This document shows, piece after piece, positions 1 to 9,900 of a stretch of 64,000 nt of DNA. Both the position numbers and the translations under genes were made by a program. Source of the DNA: Dallia pectoralis (taxonomy: Eukaryota; Chordata; Actinopteri; Esociformes; Umbridae); NCBI GenBank assembly GCA_029465975.1, contig CM055757.1:6851366-6915365 (forward strand), written 5' to 3'. Below the pieces are notes generated by a model. That model saw only the letters and a list, made by a program, of their open reading frames with translations, was not told where the DNA came from and made no database searches. How positions within the stretch are numbered: the stretch's first letter is position 1; each line of letters begins with the position of its first letter.

Positions 1-24
1 ATAAGTCCCTGTTGTCAATGGGAT

Positions 25-720
25 GTGGATGCAGGCGAAATGGGAAGGAGTAAAGACCAGGGCCACTTTGACATGGGCCCAGTTGTAACGGCCAGGTGAC
101 TGGGTCAGAGCATCTCTGAAACGTCAAGGCCTGTGTGGTGCACCCAGTCAGCAGTGGAGGAGTACCTACCAACAGTGGTCAGAGGAGGGACAAACCACAA
201 GCCGGCGACAGGGTCGCCAAGGCTCATCGATGCACTACGGCAACAAAGGCGATCCCGTGTGGTCCGAACCGGTAGAAGGTCTGCTGTGGCACCAGTCACT
301 GAACATTTGATTATAATGGCCACAACATGGGCACGTACGTGTTGGGACTGGACCCTGCGACCGTGGAAGAAGGCTGCCAGGTCCAGTGAGTCCCGCTTTC
401 TTTTGGACGGCTGGGCATGTGTGGGTTGTTCGCCTGGGAAAGGGACGGCACCAGGATGCACTGTGGGAAGACGACAAGCCGGTGGAGGGAGTGTGGTGCT
501 CTGGGTGACGTTCTGCTGGGTACCACTGGGTCTGGGCGTTGATGTGAGCGTCAATTTGACATGTGCCACTTATCTAGACATGGTTGTAGACCGGGTACAC
601 CCTTTCATGACAATATTATTCCCTAATGGCTGTGGTCTCTTTCAGCAGGATATTGCACATTGGCACACTGCACACATTGTTCGGTGTTGGTTTGAGGAAC
701 TTAATGAAGCGCTCAAAGTG
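25..720 (+). pseudogene. Tc1/mariner-like transposase remnant
   Basis: The plus strand encodes decayed Tc1-like transposase. The best-preserved stretch is about 565-715 (residues HPFMTILFPNGCGLFQQD, then a WFEE block), which corresponds to the catalytic-core region around the second aspartate of the DDE triad in fish Tc1 elements. The segment around 105-300 reads like the N-terminal helix-turn-helix part. Between about 305 and 350 the sequence appears shorter than intact relatives, so a block between the DNA-binding and catalytic parts seems deleted. The normal follow-on after the WFEE block is missing past about 720. The family assignment is from memory of teleost Tc1 sequences. The left edge of the window hides any 5' terminal repeat. 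It is a dead fragment. Confidence 0.8.
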
Positions 721-1786
721 TTCTTTGAACCAAATTTCACCTTGTCAATCATTCATTCATTTTTCACGGAAAGCATATCAAGACCAAAACAGCTTCTTCC
801 CCAAGTCTTGTTTCCACAACTATACTATTACTCTTTGCTCAACATACTGCTCTGTGCGCATTTTCAAATCTGCTCACAGATCCTTTGCACTACTCAGATA
901 TATATGACACACCCTGTATTTATCCGTCACTTATGCCACTAGGCAGGGTCTCTTGTTGAACTGTTTGTGTTGTGTGTTTTTTGCTCTGTTTGCACTGTTC
1001 ATGTACGTTTAAAAATGTGTCTAATAAATGCTTCAGCTTTGGGCCAGAACAAATTCCTCGTGTGTGTAAACAGACTTGGCGAATAAACCTGATTTTGATT
1101 CTGATTATAGCTGATGTTCCCTGCTAGAGAAATGCAGCAGCTTGGCTAATGTGGCATACTTACCCTAACTTATCCTAACATTTGACATCTGACCTTCAGT
1201 GAACCCTGGGAGATATCAATAGACATGAGCAGACAGATTATTAGGGCCGCAAATCAGATGATTGTTTCAGACTGAGAAATACCTACATACATTCTACCAA
1301 AGAACCAACAGGAAATTGCATTTTGATATATCATTAAATAAGAGTCAAAGGCAGTGCTGACTTATTCACTGTATTTCCTCTTCACTGGTTGAACGGTCGA
1401 TTTCTCCAAACTCTCTATATTCTTTTGTTTTCAGAATTCCACCTCCAGAAGGACACAACCGTTTATTATTCCAAGTGAACAAAATATGTGATTATGTTTT
1501 TTTTTTTCAATGAAGTATTTTTATTGTAAAATGAATGCCAAACAAAATCCAACGTAAGTATTTAGACAAAATGAATACAATAAGCGACTAGCATCAACAT
1601 TCTGTGAATTAAAACAATTAATTATTTGTAAAAAGTCGTTTTTGGACGAACAAAGTTACGATTTGTTTTGTTTCTGTTAGGCCTTGTCGTAACACACAGA
1701 AACTTCATGAGAGGCTGTGTGAAAAAAAACATATTCGAGGCGAACAGAACGTAATGGAAAGATGCTTGATTTTCTTGCCGTGTGAT
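721..1786. other. Non-genic spacer with a LINE-like 3' tail
   Basis: No convincing gene is visible. At about 1020-1110 there is a stretch ending in AATAAA-like motifs and GATT-rich short repeats. It resembles the 3' tail of fish non-LTR retroposons (the part reading ACTTGGCGAATAAACCTG). The rest is AT-rich single-copy-looking DNA. Confidence 0.5.
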
Positions 1787-2238
1787 GTATCTGGCACCAA
1801 GACATTAGTGAAGGTGTCCTGTGGTATCTGGCACCAAGACATTAGTGAAGGAGTCCTCTGGTATCTGGCACCAAGACATTAGTGAAGGAGTCCTGTGGTA
1901 TCTGGCACCAAGACATTAGTGAAGGAGTCCTCTGGTATCTGGCAACAAGACATTAGTGAAGGAGTCCTCTGGTATCTGGCACCAAGACATTAGTGAAGGA
2001 GTCCTGTGGTATCTGGCACCAATACATTAGTGAAGGTGTCCTGTGGTATCTGGTAACAAGACATTAGTGAAGGTGTCCTGTGGTATCTGGTAACAAGAAA
2101 TTAGTGAAGGTGTCCTGTGGTATCTGGCACCAAGACATTAGTGAAGGAGTCCTCTGGTATCTGGCACCAAGACATTAGTGAAATAGTCCTGTGGTATCTG
2201 GCACCAAGACATTAGTGAAGGAGTCCTCTGGTATCTGG
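1787..2238. repeat. 37-bp tandem satellite, left block (12 units)
   Basis: Units start with GTATCTGG every 37 bp (1787, 1824 and so on to 2231). Twelve full units are followed by the first 8 bases of a thirteenth, where the hAT element begins. Units differ at a few sites (GTGTCCTGTG versus GAGTCCTCTG, CACC versus AACA). The consensus resembles the reverse complement of the 3' part of a fish Tc1-like transposase gene, so the array seems to have grown from a transposon fragment. Confidence 0.92.
2231..2238. repeat. hAT target-site duplication, left copy
   Basis: GTATCTGG directly precedes the CAGAGGTG terminus. The matching copy is at 12274-12281. The target is a tandem satellite whose unit starts with the same bases, so the match is expected for insertion at this phase. 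Confidence 0.9.
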
Positions 2239-2420
2239 CAGAGGTGTGGACTCGAGTCATGTGACTTGGACTCGAGTCAGACTCGAGTCATGAATTTGAT
2301 GACTTCAGACTCGACTCGACAAAATGTACAAAGACTTGCAACTCGACTTGGACTTGAACATCAATGACTCGTGACTTCACTTGGACTTGCGCCTTTTGAC
2401 TCGAGAAGACTTGCTACTTC
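2239..2420. repeat. Subterminal motif cluster, left end of hAT
   Basis: Short copies of GACTCGAGTC, ACTTGGACT and ACTCGTGAC are packed into the first 180 bp. A mirror cluster lies in the last 185 bp of the element. hAT transposases bind short repeated subterminal motifs, so these are probable binding sites. The role is inferred from position and repetition. Confidence 0.75.
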
Positions 2421-2522
2421 CCATGAAAACTGGGGAAGAAAATGTTCACACGGCCGCGCCGCTCTCAGTTTATCTGCATCTGTGAAAAAAATGCATGCAG
2501 AGAGCACGCGCGCTGCCTGCAC

Positions 2523-2633
2523 GACATCCAATCACTGTAGTCCCACGTTGTTTTGATTGGACATCCAATCACTGTAGTCCCACGTTGTTTTGATTCGACA
2601 TCCAATCACAGTAGTCCCACGTTGTTTTGATTA
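2523..2633. repeat. Three tandem 37-bp repeats inside hAT
   Basis: Units start at 2523, 2560 and 2597 (GACATCCAATCA...). They differ by one or two bases. They lie between the subterminal cluster and the BED-like coding piece. The unit is unrelated in sequence to the 37-bp satellite outside the element, although the period is the same. Confidence 0.9.
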
Positions 2634-2702
2634 GACAGCATCCAAGCAGGCACATTGCAAGACAACCAATGAAGCACAAGCAACAACGCGCCAGTTGGCA
2701 AA

Positions 2703-2801
2703 ATGATACCGAATATAGTTTCGTTTGGCTATAAAAACTACGAGGTAGTCGACAAAAAAAGAGTTGCAATTTGCAAAACATGCGGGTCGAAATTACAGAC
2801 G
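2703..2801 (+). pseudogene. BED zinc-finger-like fragment of hAT transposase
   Basis: The frame from ATG 2703 reads FGYKNYEVV followed by ICKTCGSKL. This matches the first half of a BED-type zinc finger (aromatic lead-in plus C-x2-C) found at the N terminus of hAT transposases. The frame is cut where LINE sequence starts (about 2802), so the histidine half is absent. I saw no continuation after the LINE at 11000-12000. It is a broken remnant whose position inside the hAT fits. Confidence 0.6.
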
Positions 2802-2972
2802 GAGGGAGGAGTGGAACAAGATGGCGGAGTGAGTGGCAGCACTTTTGCAGGCTCTGATAATACGTTTTTTGTTCGGTTCTTTGACTATTGAATTTCGTGT
2901 AATTACCCTGTAGTAAAACAAGTAAATTGAGTGATAATCCAAAATACCTTAAACTGATAGAATATCAGTATA

Positions 2973-3356
2973 TGTCACGGATGGAGCGGCGTAGTGCGGT
3001 GAAAGCCATGTGCAGAGTCTTAGATCCGTTTCGATTATGTTTATTCACACCAACAGAACATAAAACAAACCGAGTACGGCGAAAAAAGAACTAAACTGTT
3101 TAACTAGAAATAATAGTGCGCATAACCAGCGACTTATCCAATAGTCAAAACAACAGCTCGTCCTCACGTACATAGAACACTCACCTCTAATTATCATGTG
3201 ACATATAACAAACAATGATAAGCACCGAGGTGACTTCCTAGAAAACCTTTATAGCCCGAACTAATGACAACATTACACCCAGCTGTGAACTAGAAACCAG
3301 GAAGTGGAACACCCGAAACCAGACGGTGCAGTACCCAACAAACACCACACGTTACA
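2973..3356 (-). repeat. 3' LTR (relative to the element)
   Basis: 384 bp, reading as identical to 5438-5821. It is preceded in element orientation by the polypurine tract at 3357-3368. Its AATAAA equivalent lies at plus-strand 3040-3045. Confidence 0.93.
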
Positions 3357-3368
3357 GTACCCCCCATT
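3357..3368 (-). other. Polypurine tract of the LTR element
   Basis: In element orientation AATGGGGGGTAC lies directly before the 3' LTR, the normal place for the plus-strand primer. Confidence 0.7.
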
Positions 3369-3394
3369 TAACGGCTAGCTCCCAGATAGCCAAC

Positions 3395-5395
3395 CTAACA
3401 TGAAAGAACACAAGGGAGCAACAGGAGAAGACCCACAGTCAACCCCAAAGGGTCAGTCCAGGACCACCGGTCCAGACCTGAATAGGCCACGGTAGCCGAC
3501 CGCCATCTCGAGCGGCTGAGAGGCCGCCAGTTTGAGCGGCTGAGGGTGCGTCGTGGCGGCGGCCATCGTGGGCGACGTGGCGGAGGCCATCGTTGGCGAC
3601 GTGGCGGAGGCCATCGTTGGCGACGTGGCGGAGGCCATCGTGGGCGACGTGGCGGAGGCCATCGTGGGCGACGGGGCGGAGGCCATCGTGGGCGACGTGG
3701 CGGAGGCCATCGTGGGCGACGTGGCGGAGGGCGACGTGGCGGAGGCCATCGTTGGCGACGTGGCGGCGGCCATCGTGAGCGTAATCGTGGCGGCGGCCAT
3801 CGTGAGCGTAGTCGTGGCGGCGGCCATCGTGAGCGTAGTCGTGGCGGCGGCCATCGTGAGCGTAGTCGTGGCGGCGGCCCTCGTGAGCGTAGCGTGGCGG
3901 CGGCCATCGTGAGCGTCGCGTGGCGGCGGCCATCGTGAGCGTGAGCGTGGCGGCGGCCATCGTGAGCGTGGTCGTGGCGGCGGCCATCGTGAGCGTGGTC
4001 GTGGGGCGGCCATCGTGAGCGTCGTCGTGGCGGCGGCCATCGTGAGCGTCGTCGTGGCGGCGGCCATCGTGAGCGTCGTCGTGGCGGCGGCCATCGTGAG
4101 CGCGTCGTGGCGGCGGCCATCGCGTGGCGGCGGCCATCGTGAGCGTCGTCGTGGCGGCGGCCATCGTGAGCGATGTCGTGGCGGCGGCCATCGTGAGCAT
4201 CGTGGCGGCGGCCATCGTGAGCGTCGCGTGGCGGCGGCCATCGTGAGCGTAGTCGTGGCGGCGGCCATCGTAAGCGTCGTCGTGGCGCGGCCTTCGTGGG
4301 CGGCGATGCGGCAGCCATGGTGGGCGGCGATGCGGCAGCCATTGTGGGCGGCGATGCGGCAGCCATTGTGGGCGGCGATGCGGCAGCCATTGTGGGCGGC
4401 GATGCGGCAGCCATTGTGGGCGGCGATGCGGCAGCCATTGTGGGCGGCGATGCGGCAGCCATTGTGGGCGGCGATGCGGCAGCCATTGTGGGCGGCGATG
4501 CGGCAGCCATTGTGGGCGGCGATGCGGCAGCCATTGTGGGCGGCGATGCGGCAGCCATTGTGGGCACTGGCGTGACGGTGGCAGCCATCTTGGGCGCTGG
4601 CGTGACAGCCACAGCCATCTTGAGCGCTGGCGTGACGGCGGGAGCCATCGTGGGCGCTGGCGTGACGGCAGCAGCCATCTTGGGCGCTGGCGGGACGGCG
4701 GCAGCCATCTTGAGCGCTGGCGGGACGACGGTAGCCATCTGGGGCGCTGGCGGGACGGCAGGAACCATCGTGAACGCTGGCGTGACGGCGACCATCTCAG
4801 GCGCAAGCGTGGTGGCGACCATCTCAGGCGCTGGCTCCTGTAAATCCAGCCATGTCCTCCACCACGTCCTAATAACAGCCGAGGGCTGATCATCCAACCC
4901 CTCCGGGGGTTTTTCTGTCCCTGACGTCGGTGGCCGAAAAGGGTCTTCCCACTGCGGGGTTTGTGGCTGTAGCTCCAGCCATGTCCTCCACCACGTCCTA
5001 ATAACAGCTGAGGGCTGTTCATCCAACCCCTCCGGGGGTTTTTCTGTCCCTGACGTCGGCGGCAGAAAAGGGTCTTCCCACGGCGGGGGTAGTGGCTGTA
5101 GCTCCAGGGGTTTTCCTCCTCCTGTCTGCAGCCCCGGAACAGTGGGCGGTGTCTTCTGCCCGCCCCAGCCGACGTCCGATGTTGCGGGGACTAGTCGACT
5201 GAGGACGGGATCCCATAGCAGGGCGTCTTCCAGGGAGTCCTCCTCCACTCGCTCAGACCGCCTCCTCATCATCCGAGGAGAGGGAGTCGGACCCCCAATC
5301 ACCCTGCCAGGTGTAGCGCCGCTCCTGCTGCTCCGTGGGTTGACGGTGAGCTTCATACCTCGGAGCGCTATAGCTTGCCCCTCCGAGGAATCCAC
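3395..5395 (-). CDS. Tandem-repeat ORF of the LTR element
   Basis: The only long ORF in element orientation starts at ATG 5395, 43 bp inside the 5' LTR, and encodes 666 residues. The first 75 or so residues are non-repetitive (MDSSEGQAIALRGMKL onward). They are followed by two copies of a 43-residue proline/tryptophan-containing repeat (DNA copies start near 4846 and 4975). Next come about ten residues per unit of alanine/proline/valine repeats, then about eleven MAAASPPT octads. The arginine/proline-rich remainder is the same GC-rich DNA repeat read in shifting frames. No gag, zinc-knuckle or enzyme motif is seen. It may be a relic leader of gag that acquired repeats, or simply a packaging filler that stays open. 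I do not know whether a protein is made. Confidence 0.5.
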   Translation of the reverse strand: MDSSEGQAIALRGMKLTVNPRSSRSGATPGRVIGGPTPSPRMMRRRSERVEEDSLEDALLWDPVLSRLVPATSDVGWGGQKTPPTVPGLQTGGGKPLELQPLPPPWEDPFLPPTSGTEKPPEGLDEQPSAVIRTWWRTWLELQPQTPQWEDPFRPPTSGTEKPPEGLDDQPSAVIRTWWRTWLDLQEPAPEMVATTLAPEMVAVTPAFTMVPAVPPAPQMATVVPPALKMAAAVPPAPKMAAAVTPAPTMAPAVTPALKMAVAVTPAPKMAATVTPVPTMAAASPPTMAAASPPTMAAASPPTMAAASPPTMAAASPPTMAAASPPTMAAASPPTMAAASPPTMAAASPPTMAAASPPTMAAASPPTKAAPRRRLRWPPPRLRSRWPPPRDAHDGRRHDAHDGRRHDIAHDGRRHDDAHDGRRHAMAAATTRSRWPPPRRRSRWPPPRRRSRWPPPRRRSRWPPHDHAHDGRRHDHAHDGRRHAHAHDGRRHATLTMAAATLRSRGPPPRLRSRWPPPRLRSRWPPPRLRSRWPPPRLRSRWPPPRRQRWPPPRRPPPRRPRWPPPRRPRWPPPRRPRWPPPRRPRWPPPRRQRWPPPRRQRWPPPRRPRWPPPRRTLSRSNWRPLSRSRWRSATVAYSGLDRWSWTDPLGLTVGLLLLLPCVLSC
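3546..4800. repeat. GC-rich coding-type minisatellites inside the LTR element
   Basis: Several arrays abut. At 3546-3770 a 24-bp GGCGACGTGGCGGAGGCCAT type; at 3770-4290 a roughly 27-bp GGCGGCGGCCATCGTGAGCG type with indels; at 4296-4565 eleven near-identical 24-bp GGCGGCGATGCGGCAGCC units; at 4566-4800 a 30-bp GCTGGCGTGACGGC type. All share a GCCATCNT core, so they look like successive re-amplifications of one ancestral unit. Most unit lengths are multiples of three, and long frames stay open on both strands. Confidence 0.9.
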
Positions 5396-5423
5396 TCACC
5401 GTCCGGCTCTGCGGGCTTTTTGG

Positions 5424-5437
5424 GTGGCTTATCATTC
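5424..5437 (-). other. Putative self-primer-binding site of the LTR element
   Basis: Directly inside the 5' LTR the minus strand reads GAATGATAAGCCACC. No tRNA 3'-end complement (TGG start) is seen. Instead AATGATAAGC pairs perfectly with GCTTATCATT, which lies in the LTR at the predicted transcript start (plus-strand 5679-5688); four further pairs (CACC/GGTG) form beyond a single-base offset. Tf1/sushi-group elements prime reverse transcription with the 5' end of their own RNA annealed here. Confidence 0.6.
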
Positions 5438-5821
5438 TGTCACGGATGGAGCGGCGTAGTGCGGTGAAAGCCATGTGCAGAGTCTTAGATCCGTTTCGAT
5501 TATGTTTATTCACACCAACAGAACATAAAACAAACCGAGTACGGCGAAAAAAGAACTAAACTGTTTAACTAGAAATAATAGTGCGCATAACCAGCGACTT
5601 ATCCAATAGTCAAAACAACAGCTCGTCCTCACGTACATAGAACACTCACCTCTAATTATCATGTGACATATAACAAACAATGATAAGCACCGAGGTGACT
5701 TCCTAGAAAACCTTTATAGCCCGAACTAATGACAACATTACACCCAGCTGTGAACTAGAAACCAGGAAGTGGAACACCCGAAACCAGACGGTGCAGTACC
5801 CAACAAACACCACACGTTACA
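5438..5821 (-). repeat. 5' LTR (relative to the element)
   Basis: 384 bp. On the minus strand it holds a TATA box (plus-strand 5711-5718) and AATAAA (plus-strand 5505-5510). It starts TGTAACG and ends CCGTGACA in element orientation. I see no difference from the other LTR when read side by side. Confidence 0.93.
5711..5718 (-). promoter_or_regulatory. LTR TATA box
   Basis: The minus strand reads TATAAAGG. A start site about 30 bases downstream would fall at 5688-5691, exactly where the sequence complementary to the putative primer-binding site begins. Confidence 0.7.
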
Positions 5822-5865
5822 GTATAAGCAATTAGTTGTGACTATTGGCGTTGGTAGCTATTATC

Positions 5866-6676
5866 ATGACCGACCACGACTACATTTTGGCTTCTCGCCA
5901 TGAGGCAAGTGATGATGGCGACATTGAAGTGGAGGAAGACACTTCTAAGCAACATAGGATTAATGTGACTCACACACCGATAAAGAGCCCTCTTCCTAAA
6001 AAGAAGAAAACTAAAAGTGATGAGGGAGAGCAGGACAATACTAGTGCTGTGATTCTCCAAGCAGTACAAGCGCTATCCCGTAAGATGGATGAACAAACTG
6101 AACTGCTAAAAAGTTTTGACCGACGCATTGAAGCTAATACACTAGCAGTTAAAGATAACAAGGAGGGAATCGCTGCACTGCAGAAGAAAATGGAAGATCT
6201 TAAAAACCGAAAACAACTCGTTAAGATATTCATGTGAGGAACAAGCTCGTTATAAAAGGAGATGGAACCTGAGAATGATTGGTCTTCCAGAAAAAGAGGG
6301 TGAAGACACGAGAGAAGTGGTAATTGGGATCCTCACTAGAGTTGTACCAATGTCTGTGGACCGGCTGCGTGAAACTGTGGATACGGTCCATCGCGTGGGG
6401 AGAAAGGGCAACGCGGCTACCTCAAACAACACTCCGAGGTCCATCATTATCCAATTCGGGATGAGAACGGTTCGGGATGATGTGTGGAAGAGATCGAGGG
6501 ACGCGAGAGTATGCACCGAGATGCACTTACGCTTCAGGGAAGATTTCTCCAAAGAAGACCGCGAGGCTCGTACTAAGTTGTGGCCAATTGTTCAGGAGGC
6601 GAGGAAAAAAGGAAAGCGAGCTTTTCTGAAGGAAGGCTACGCGTTGATCGACAATCGACGTGTAGACCCGGAATAA
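5866..6676 (+). pseudogene. LINE ORF1 (L1 ORF1p-like RNA-binding protein), frameshifted
   Basis: ORF1 starts at ATG 5866. The N-terminal part is acidic and then lysine-rich, followed by a heptad-like region (about residues 60-115) that fits the coiled coil of L1 ORF1p. An extra A in the A-run at 6202-6206 shifts the frame. The downstream frame (about 6207-6676) carries the RRM-like and C-terminal parts, with SIIIQFGMRTVRDDVW and, near the end, ALIDNRRVDP, which is typical of the L1 ORF1 C-terminal domain. Intact ORF1p is an RNA chaperone that trimerises and coats LINE RNA. With the shift, only a truncated protein of about 123 residues can be made. Confidence 0.8.
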
Positions 6677-6901
6677 TAATTCCCGTTAAGAAATAACTTG
6701 CCTATGGTTTTCACAACCTAGCAATGTATACTGTTATAACTGTATTTTTCTACACACCTCATTGTTCGAAGAGGGTTTTTGCACGGACAAATTTTTTTTG
6801 TTGCACTAAACATGGTCTTTCAGGAGGACTACGTTACTCATTCCTGCGCATCCAAAAAAAAAACTTAAAAGAGTTTTTTTGAGCATTCTATAAGGTTATT
6901 A

Positions 6902-9900
6902 ATGTTATCTTTTATTTCTTTAAACACTAGGGGACTGAAAAATAATTTAAAACGTAAGGCAACGTTTCTTTTTTGTAAGGAACAGAAGGCAAATTGTATT
7001 TTTTTGCAGGAGACTCATTCTGATGTGGCAGATACCAAGTTCTGGAAATTACAGTGGGGTGACACAATTTTCCTTAGTCATGGAACCTCGCATTCAGCTG
7101 GTGTGATGATTTTGTTTAACAAGTTCCCTGGAAGTGTAGTTAGCTACATAAGTGATACTGGTGGTCATTGGCTGATGGTGGTGGCTGAAATTAATGGGGT
7201 AAATCATATTTTATTATGTGTGTATGGCTATAACAAACAGGCTGTGAACAAACAATTATTTTAGTCCTTGGGCAGGTTGATAGAGGAGTGGAAGGTGTCT
7301 TATTCCTCAGATAAGGTAATAATTGGGGGGGATTTTAATGTGGTTCCTGATGAGTGGCTAGATCGTCTCCCATCAAAGGGTCAACGTCATGATTATAATG
7401 CAATTATAGTTGAATTGACTACAAACGCTAGTTTGACTGATTACTGGAGGTTGATCAATCCAAATGAAACCCAGCATACTTGGTTTAATGCATCTAATAA
7501 TGGCCAGTGCTCAAGAATTGACTATTGGTTAATTTCAAACAATCGAGTCAAGGATGTGTGTAAGTGTGAGATCTCTGCATCACCTTTGACTGATCATTGT
7601 TTAATCTCACTATCCTTTTCTGCGTGTACGTCTGGCCGTAACCATAATACTATTTGGAAATTCAATAACAACCTTTTGGAAAATATTGACTTTTGCAGAG
7701 AGATCCGTCAACTGATTGAAGAAATTATTCTTTTGGATATGTCGTCATTAAGTAGATGGGAGTGGTTAAAATTTAAAATTAAACAGGTTGCAGTTAGGAC
7801 TAGTAAAGATTGTTCTAAAGTAAATAAGCAGAAACAGCAGGACATCACTAGTGAAATGAACACCTTATGTAACAAGGCTGAATTATCCTTGGAAGAGCAT
7901 ATTAATCTAAATGCTCTTCAGTCCCAGTTAGACAATATGTATTTGGTGAAAGCAAAGGGAGCATTCATACGTTCAAGGGCTCGATGGATTGAGGAAGGGG
8001 AAAAAAACTCTTTTTATTTTTTCAATTTGGAAAAACAAAGACAAACTAAAAAGAAAATTCAAAAGTTGCTAATCAATGATGTGATTATAGAAGATTCTGA
8101 ACATGTAAACGAGGAGATACGAATCTTTTATAGTAATTTATATAAGTCATGCTTTTCCAGAGAACAATGTATTTTGTTTTTTGAAAAAGTAAAGGAATTT
8201 AATGATAAGATTGACGATAGTTTTAGGCAACATATGGAAGATGACCTTAACATTGAAGAGTTAGATAGAGCTATTATGCAAATGTCTAATGGAAAGTCTC
8301 CAGGACTTGACGGTTTAACTATGGAGTTTTATAAGCTTTTCTGGAAAGATGTCAGAGAGCTCCTCTATATGGCCTTCTTGGAATGTATTTCAGATGGTAA
8401 TCTCTCTCCCACCATGAAACAAGGACTTATTACTCTTATACCGAAGCCCAACAAAGATAAACTTTCCTTGGATAATTGGAGACCGATAACATTATTATGT
8501 AATGATTACAAATTATTGGCTCATGTTTATGCAAACCGATTGAATGAGGGTTTGTCACAAATAGTCAGTGAATGCCAATCAGCATTTGTTAAGGGCAGGA
8601 ATATACATAATCATGTCCGATTGGTATTAGATTTGATTGATTATCGGGATTTAGTTGATACTGATGGTTTTGGGTTGTTTCTAGACTTCTACAAGGCGTT
8701 TGATACCGTTGAGCACTCATTTTTAATGGAGACACTCAATTTTCTGGGTTTTGGCGAGAAGTTTTGTAAAGTAATTAAAATGTTCTACACTGATGTATCT
8801 AGCTCTGTATCTCTGAACCCCGGAATTACCCCCAGATTTAAGGTGTTACGGGGCATTCGGCAAGGTTGCCCGATATCTCCAAAATTATTTATTTTGGCCA
8901 CCCAATTATTAACAATACTCATTAGCAACAATCCTGAGATTCAAGGTATCACGGTTTTTGATAAGGAGTTTAAAATCAGTCAGTTTGCAGATGATACTTC
9001 AGTTTTCTTAAAAGATAAGTCCATGGTAGATATGACCCTTAAAACTGTCTCTTTTTTTCTAAAGCTTCAGGACTCTCCCTTAATATTAAGAAATGTGAAT
9101 TGCTTCCCATTCATACATGCTCAGAGACCACTATCTCCTCAATCAGAGTTGAGCCTGAAGCAAAATATTTAGGGATAATAATGTCTAAGAATGCTATTAG
9201 AAGAGAAGACGTAAATATTGCTAATCGGATAACAGTCATGAAAAAATCTCTGAGTCATTGGTTGACCAGAGACCTTACTATTTTTGGCAGAAGTATTCTC
9301 TCTAAAGCTGAAGGTATTTCAAAAGTAATTTATCCATGCCATGCCATGTATGTTTCCCCCAATAATATTAGAAAAGCTAATTCCATTATTTTTCAATTTT
9401 TATGGAAGAATAAGACTCATTACATTAAAAGATCACAGCTGGTTAAGGACTATGATAAAGGTGGTATTAAAGCATTAGAATTTGAATCAATGATTGGAAC
9501 GTTTAAGATTAAGTGGTTAACAGCCTGTTTGACTCAGGGAAATTCAATGTGGTTTCATATACCGAGGTCATTGTTTGGGAAAATAGGTGGGCTTGAGTTT
9601 CTTTTAAAATGTGATTTTGAGGTTAACAAGGTCCCTGTTAAGCTTTCAAATTTCCACAAACAGGTTCTTCAATACTGGAAGATGATATTTACCCATAATT
9701 TTTCTCCACATGGATCAACTTTGTGGAACAACAGAGTGATAACAATCAACAGAAAGTCTCTATTTAAGAGGGATTGGTATGAGAAGGGCATTGTGTTTGT
9801 TAGCGATTTGTTGGATCATAGTGGTGACTTTTTGGACTATACGGCCTTTATAGATAAATTTAATTTGCAGTGTACTTGTAAAGAGTTTAGTAAGATTTGT

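Larger units (their letters stand above)
2973..5821 (-). mobile_element. Non-autonomous LTR retroelement with Tf1/sushi-like self-primer
   Basis: Two 384-bp direct repeats (2973-3356 and 5438-5821) that read as identical flank about 2.1 kb. The LTRs start TG and end CA. The element is bounded by a perfect 5-bp target duplication GTATA (2968-2972 and 5822-5826). Orientation is minus: on that strand the LTR has TATAAAGG, then an AATAAA signal; a G-rich polypurine tract sits just before the 3' LTR, and the single long ORF runs the same way. No gag, protease, reverse transcriptase or integrase is recognisable, so it must rely on enzymes from another element. Matching LTRs imply a very recent insertion, or later LTR-LTR gene conversion. 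Confidence 0.93.

Noticed and set aside
133..942. 269-codon plus-strand open frame as an intact gene
   Set aside because: Only part of it reads as Tc1-like transposase. The rest is frame run-through, including AT-rich sequence after 720. It is a remnant.
1787..2238. CRISPR-like regular repeats
   Set aside because: Direct tandem repeats without spacers, in a vertebrate genome.
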